A stretch of 16,513 bases of DNA from Hyphomicrobiales bacterium (GTDB taxonomy: Bacteria > Pseudomonadota > Alphaproteobacteria > Rhizobiales > Xanthobacteraceae), in assembly GCA_026400425.1 (NCBI GenBank), contig JAPLPC010000091.1, forward strand, positions 1 through 16,513, in the 5' to 3' direction. Positions 14,487 through 16,513 of the stretch are shown piece by piece. A program made the translations under genes and the position numbers. The notes beneath the pieces are model-generated. The model did no database searches and was not told the DNA's origin. It saw only the letters and a list, made by a program, of their open reading frames with translations. Positions within the stretch are counted from its first letter, which is position 1, and each line of letters opens with the position of its first letter.

Positions 14487-15470
14487 CTAGGCCACCGACG
14501 GTTTCGCATCGAGCCCCAGATGCCGCTGGTAGCTCATGATGATTTCATCGAAAGTCTTGTCAGCGACGACGCCCAGTGATGGTGCACGGGTCGAGATGAA
14601 ACCTTTCGGCCAGCCATCGACGATCTTCTTCAATTCCGGATCTGGCTCAAAACTCACGCGTGGCGCAACCTCCGCCACGATATTGAGCGCATCGACGATA
14701 TCCGCCATGCTCACCGTCAAGGCCGGCTGATTGAGCGCGCGCTTGCCGCGCAGTGCAGCGGTGTCGGCATCGTGCAGCGTGATCAGGTTGCGCACCACGG
14801 TGTCCACCGAGACCACCGGACCCCTGGTGTCTTCACGCAGCGGACATACGGCAGGCTTGCCAGCGACGCTGTCGCGCACGATGCCGGCGATGCGGTCCGA
14901 CACGGAGTCGGTGGGCGGGCCGGGATGCACCAGCACGATCGGCAGCCGCAACGCGCGGGCATCGATCGCGCCATGGCGCGTCGCATCGGCCAGCATCAGT
15001 TCGGCAATGGCCTTGTGGGTGCCGTAAGAGGTTTGCGGCTTCTGCAGGTGATCGTCGTCCACGTTGTCGGGGAGCAACCCGCCGAACACCGCGATCGAAC
15101 TTGGAAAGATGAAACGGGGCGGGGCGGTGGCGTTGCCGACGGCGTCGATCAGATCGGCGAGCGACGACACATTGATCGCGAGGGCTGCCGCAGGATCCTG
15201 CTCGGCCGCGGTGGTCAGCACGGCGGCGAGATGAAATACGCATTGCGGTTGCCATGCTGCGATCTTCGCGCGCACGCTTCGATCGCAGATATCGGCCTGA
15301 ACTCGCGTGAGACGCGGATCGGATGCCGCAGGCAAATTCGTATCGAGCAGCATGATCTCGTCGATCCGCTGGCTCTCGCCGCGGGCATTCTTCATCGCGC
15401 CGCGCTTGAGCAGTGCTGCGGTGAGCGTCGTGCCGATGAAGCCACCGGCACCGGTAATCAAGACACGCAT
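14487..15470 (-). CDS. denD: NAD-dependent epimerase/dehydratase family protein, D-erythronate dehydrogenase-like
   Basis: Extended short-chain dehydrogenase/reductase. The closest recalled match is DenD, which oxidises D-erythronate to 2-oxo-tetronate with NAD in C4 sugar-acid breakdown. The product is 327 residues, the usual DenD length, from the ATG at 15468-15470 with GGCGGA upstream. The nucleotide-binding loop GAGGFIG is at 7-13. Asp43 at the end of beta2 (MLLDTN) favours NAD over NADP. The active site has Ser124/Ser125 (FPSSIAVFG), Tyr149 and Lys153 in SYGTHKAIAE, and LRLPIVLVHPG resembles DenD. The usual neighbours of this pathway (a four-carbon acid-sugar kinase OtnK/DtnK type, an aldolase, an isomerase) are not in the window, so the gene name is tentative. 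It is convergent with the adaptor gene (42-base gap) and has the same orientation as the DUF2336 gene behind it. Confidence 0.8.
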   Translation of the reverse strand: MRVLITGAGGFIGTTLTAALLKRGAMKNARGESQRIDEIMLLDTNLPAASDPRLTRVQADICDRSVRAKIAAWQPQCVFHLAAVLTTAAEQDPAAALAINVSSLADLIDAVGNATAPPRFIFPSSIAVFGGLLPDNVDDDHLQKPQTSYGTHKAIAELMLADATRHGAIDARALRLPIVLVHPGPPTDSVSDRIAGIVRDSVAGKPAVCPLREDTRGPVVSVDTVVRNLITLHDADTAALRGKRALNQPALTVSMADIVDALNIVAEVAPRVSFEPDPELKKIVDGWPKGFISTRAPSLGVVADKTFDEIIMSYQRHLGLDAKPSVA

Positions 15471-15653
15471 GGAGTCCGCCCTGGATTGGTCACCTCTGTG
15501 CAGCGTTGATCGCCGCGACGCGACATCACTAGCAACGCATCCGCGGCCAAGTCGATGCCTGCTGAGCGAATGGCAGCTCAGCGCAATTGGTGTTGCCGTG
15601 AGGCGCTGAAGCGGCTCAGATGCAGCGGTGGTGTCGATCGCGCCGATGCGGCG
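15471..15653. other. Intergenic region between the DUF2336 gene and denD
   Basis: About 180 bases read leftward from the end of the DUF2336 gene to the denD start, so it should hold the denD promoter. The only structure seen is a seven-base inverted repeat (GCTGAGC 15561-15567, GCTCAGC 15576-15582) with an eight-base loop. No clear -35/-10 pair was found. Confidence 0.5.
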
Positions 15654-16513
15654 TCAGGCGACAGAGGTGTCCGACGTCGCCTGCTGCATACGGTGGAAAC
15701 GCAGGGCGACGGTTTCCCCCAGCGGCTGGTTGGCCAGTTTGTGCCGCATGTCGATAATCGCCTTGACGGTGGGCCAGGAAAAATTGGCCACTTTCGACAG
15801 GATGAGGATGCCCTCGTTACTCGCCTCGATCATCATCGCTTCCACCACCGCCACCGGAATCCGTGCAAGGCATGCGATCGCCGCATTGGTCTCGTCGAAT
15901 TTTTCATTGGCGGCGAATTTCAGCACTTCGTTCTCGTTGAGGCGCCCGTCCTTGGCGAGCAGGCGGACCAGCTCATGGGAAATGGCTGCGTCCTCGCTCA
16001 TGGCGGAGGGGGCGGAGCGCGCCTGCCGTGTTGCCGTCTGCAACGCCGACGAGATTTCATCGGCGAGCGCGGGGTTGGCCGCTGCCATCCGTGCGCGCAC
16101 TGAAGCCGAGGCTTGATTGATCAGTTTCAGCAGATGGTGGCGGGGCATCGCCGGTCGCCGCGCAACACAGGTTGCGATGTCATCCCTGCTGCCGGCACGC
16201 CCGATGAGCCCTTCATTATTGACCGTACTGATGACCACGATGTCGTTGCCGCGCTCGACCAGGATTTCGGTGACGGAGCCACTCAAGCGCGGGCGCGTCG
16301 AAATCGCCAGCAAATGTCCCTGGCCCTTGGTACGGGCATTTTGAATCAACGCGGGCTCGTCGAGCTGGTTCGACTGCGACAGCAACGGCGCTGCAACCTC
16401 GACGTGGTCGTCGAATGCGAGGCTGTGCACGACACGCGGCGGCGCAACGTGGGCGGTGCCGAGACGTTCAGCGAGCAAAACTCTGGTTTCCGCGTCCGGG
16501 TGGTCGATCGGGC
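15654..16513 (-). CDS. DUF2336 domain protein, 5' end outside the window
   Basis: An alphaproteobacterial protein of unknown function built of HEAT-like helical repeats. About 286 residues are visible, to the TGA at 15654-15656. The frame stays open to the right edge, and the codons upstream of the TTG at 16476-16478 read PIDHPDAETRVL, which fits the usual DUF2336 opening (Asp/Val-Arg-x-x-Leu-Ala-Glu). I therefore treat the gene as running off the window rather than starting at that TTG. The visible part has paired helices with LAERLG, NEGLIGRAGSRDDIA and a C-terminal block (about the last 110 residues) ending in GETVALRFHRMQQ. It is acidic to neutral, with no signal peptide or membrane helix, so probably cytoplasmic. 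The role of the family is not established. Confidence 0.85.
   Translation of the reverse strand, partial: PIDHPDAETRVLLAERLGTAHVAPPRVVHSLAFDDHVEVAAPLLSQSNQLDEPALIQNARTKGQGHLLAISTRPRLSGSVTEILVERGNDIVVISTVNNEGLIGRAGSRDDIATCVARRPAMPRHHLLKLINQASASVRARMAAANPALADEISSALQTATRQARSAPSAMSEDAAISHELVRLLAKDGRLNENEVLKFAANEKFDETNAAIACLARIPVAVVEAMMIEASNEGILILSKVANFSWPTVKAIIDMRHKLANQPLGETVALRFHRMQQATSDTSVA

Overview
The window is a high-GC, gene-dense chromosomal segment of an alphaproteobacterium. The best fit is the Bradyrhizobium/Rhodopseudomonas/Afipia group (Nitrobacteraceae). This rests on the HWE-kinase bacteriophytochrome, the SigF-type ECF sigma/NrsF pair, a DUF2336 protein, and overall codon use. It is inferred from family content, not from a database match. 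I saw no tRNA, rRNA, CRISPR array, insertion sequence or phage gene, and no intergenic gap much over 300 bases.

Layout, left to right. (1) Bases 1-392 are the 3' end of a heavy-metal RND efflux pump gene. (2) Bases 577-3138 encode a five-domain bacteriophytochrome (PAS-GAF-PHY-HWE kinase-receiver) that carries residues typical of bathy-phytochromes. (3) Convergent to it is a TolC-family outer-membrane channel (minus strand). (4) Divergent from TolC is a long acetyl-CoA hydrolase/CoA-transferase family protein, which converges on an enoyl-CoA hydratase; a strong palindrome lies between them. (5) Upstream of the hydratase, on the same strand, is an exported Ala/Lys-rich protein of unknown function. 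(6) Divergent from that is a two-gene ECF sigma/anti-sigma unit (SigF/NrsF type) with a plausible autoregulatory promoter just ahead of it. (7) Next comes a type I secretion locus: a 407-residue, extremely acidic, cysteine-free Gly/Leu/Asp-rich protein, an intrinsic terminator, a PrtD-type ABC exporter and an overlapping HlyD-type adaptor. (8) The right end has, on the minus strand, a D-erythronate dehydrogenase-like SDR protein and a DUF2336 protein that runs off the window.

How the parts may work together. The exporter, the adaptor and the TolC protein about 7 kb away would supply the three parts of a type I secretion machine. The acidic protein directly upstream is the obvious candidate substrate, although it has no proper RTX repeat array. 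The sigma factor and its six-helix anti-sigma form a self-contained stress switch; in Caulobacter the related pair responds to chromate, cadmium and oxidative stress. The CoA-transferase and the hydratase both act on acyl-CoAs but are on opposite strands. The most unusual item is the acidic candidate substrate with its terminator-separated transporter genes.
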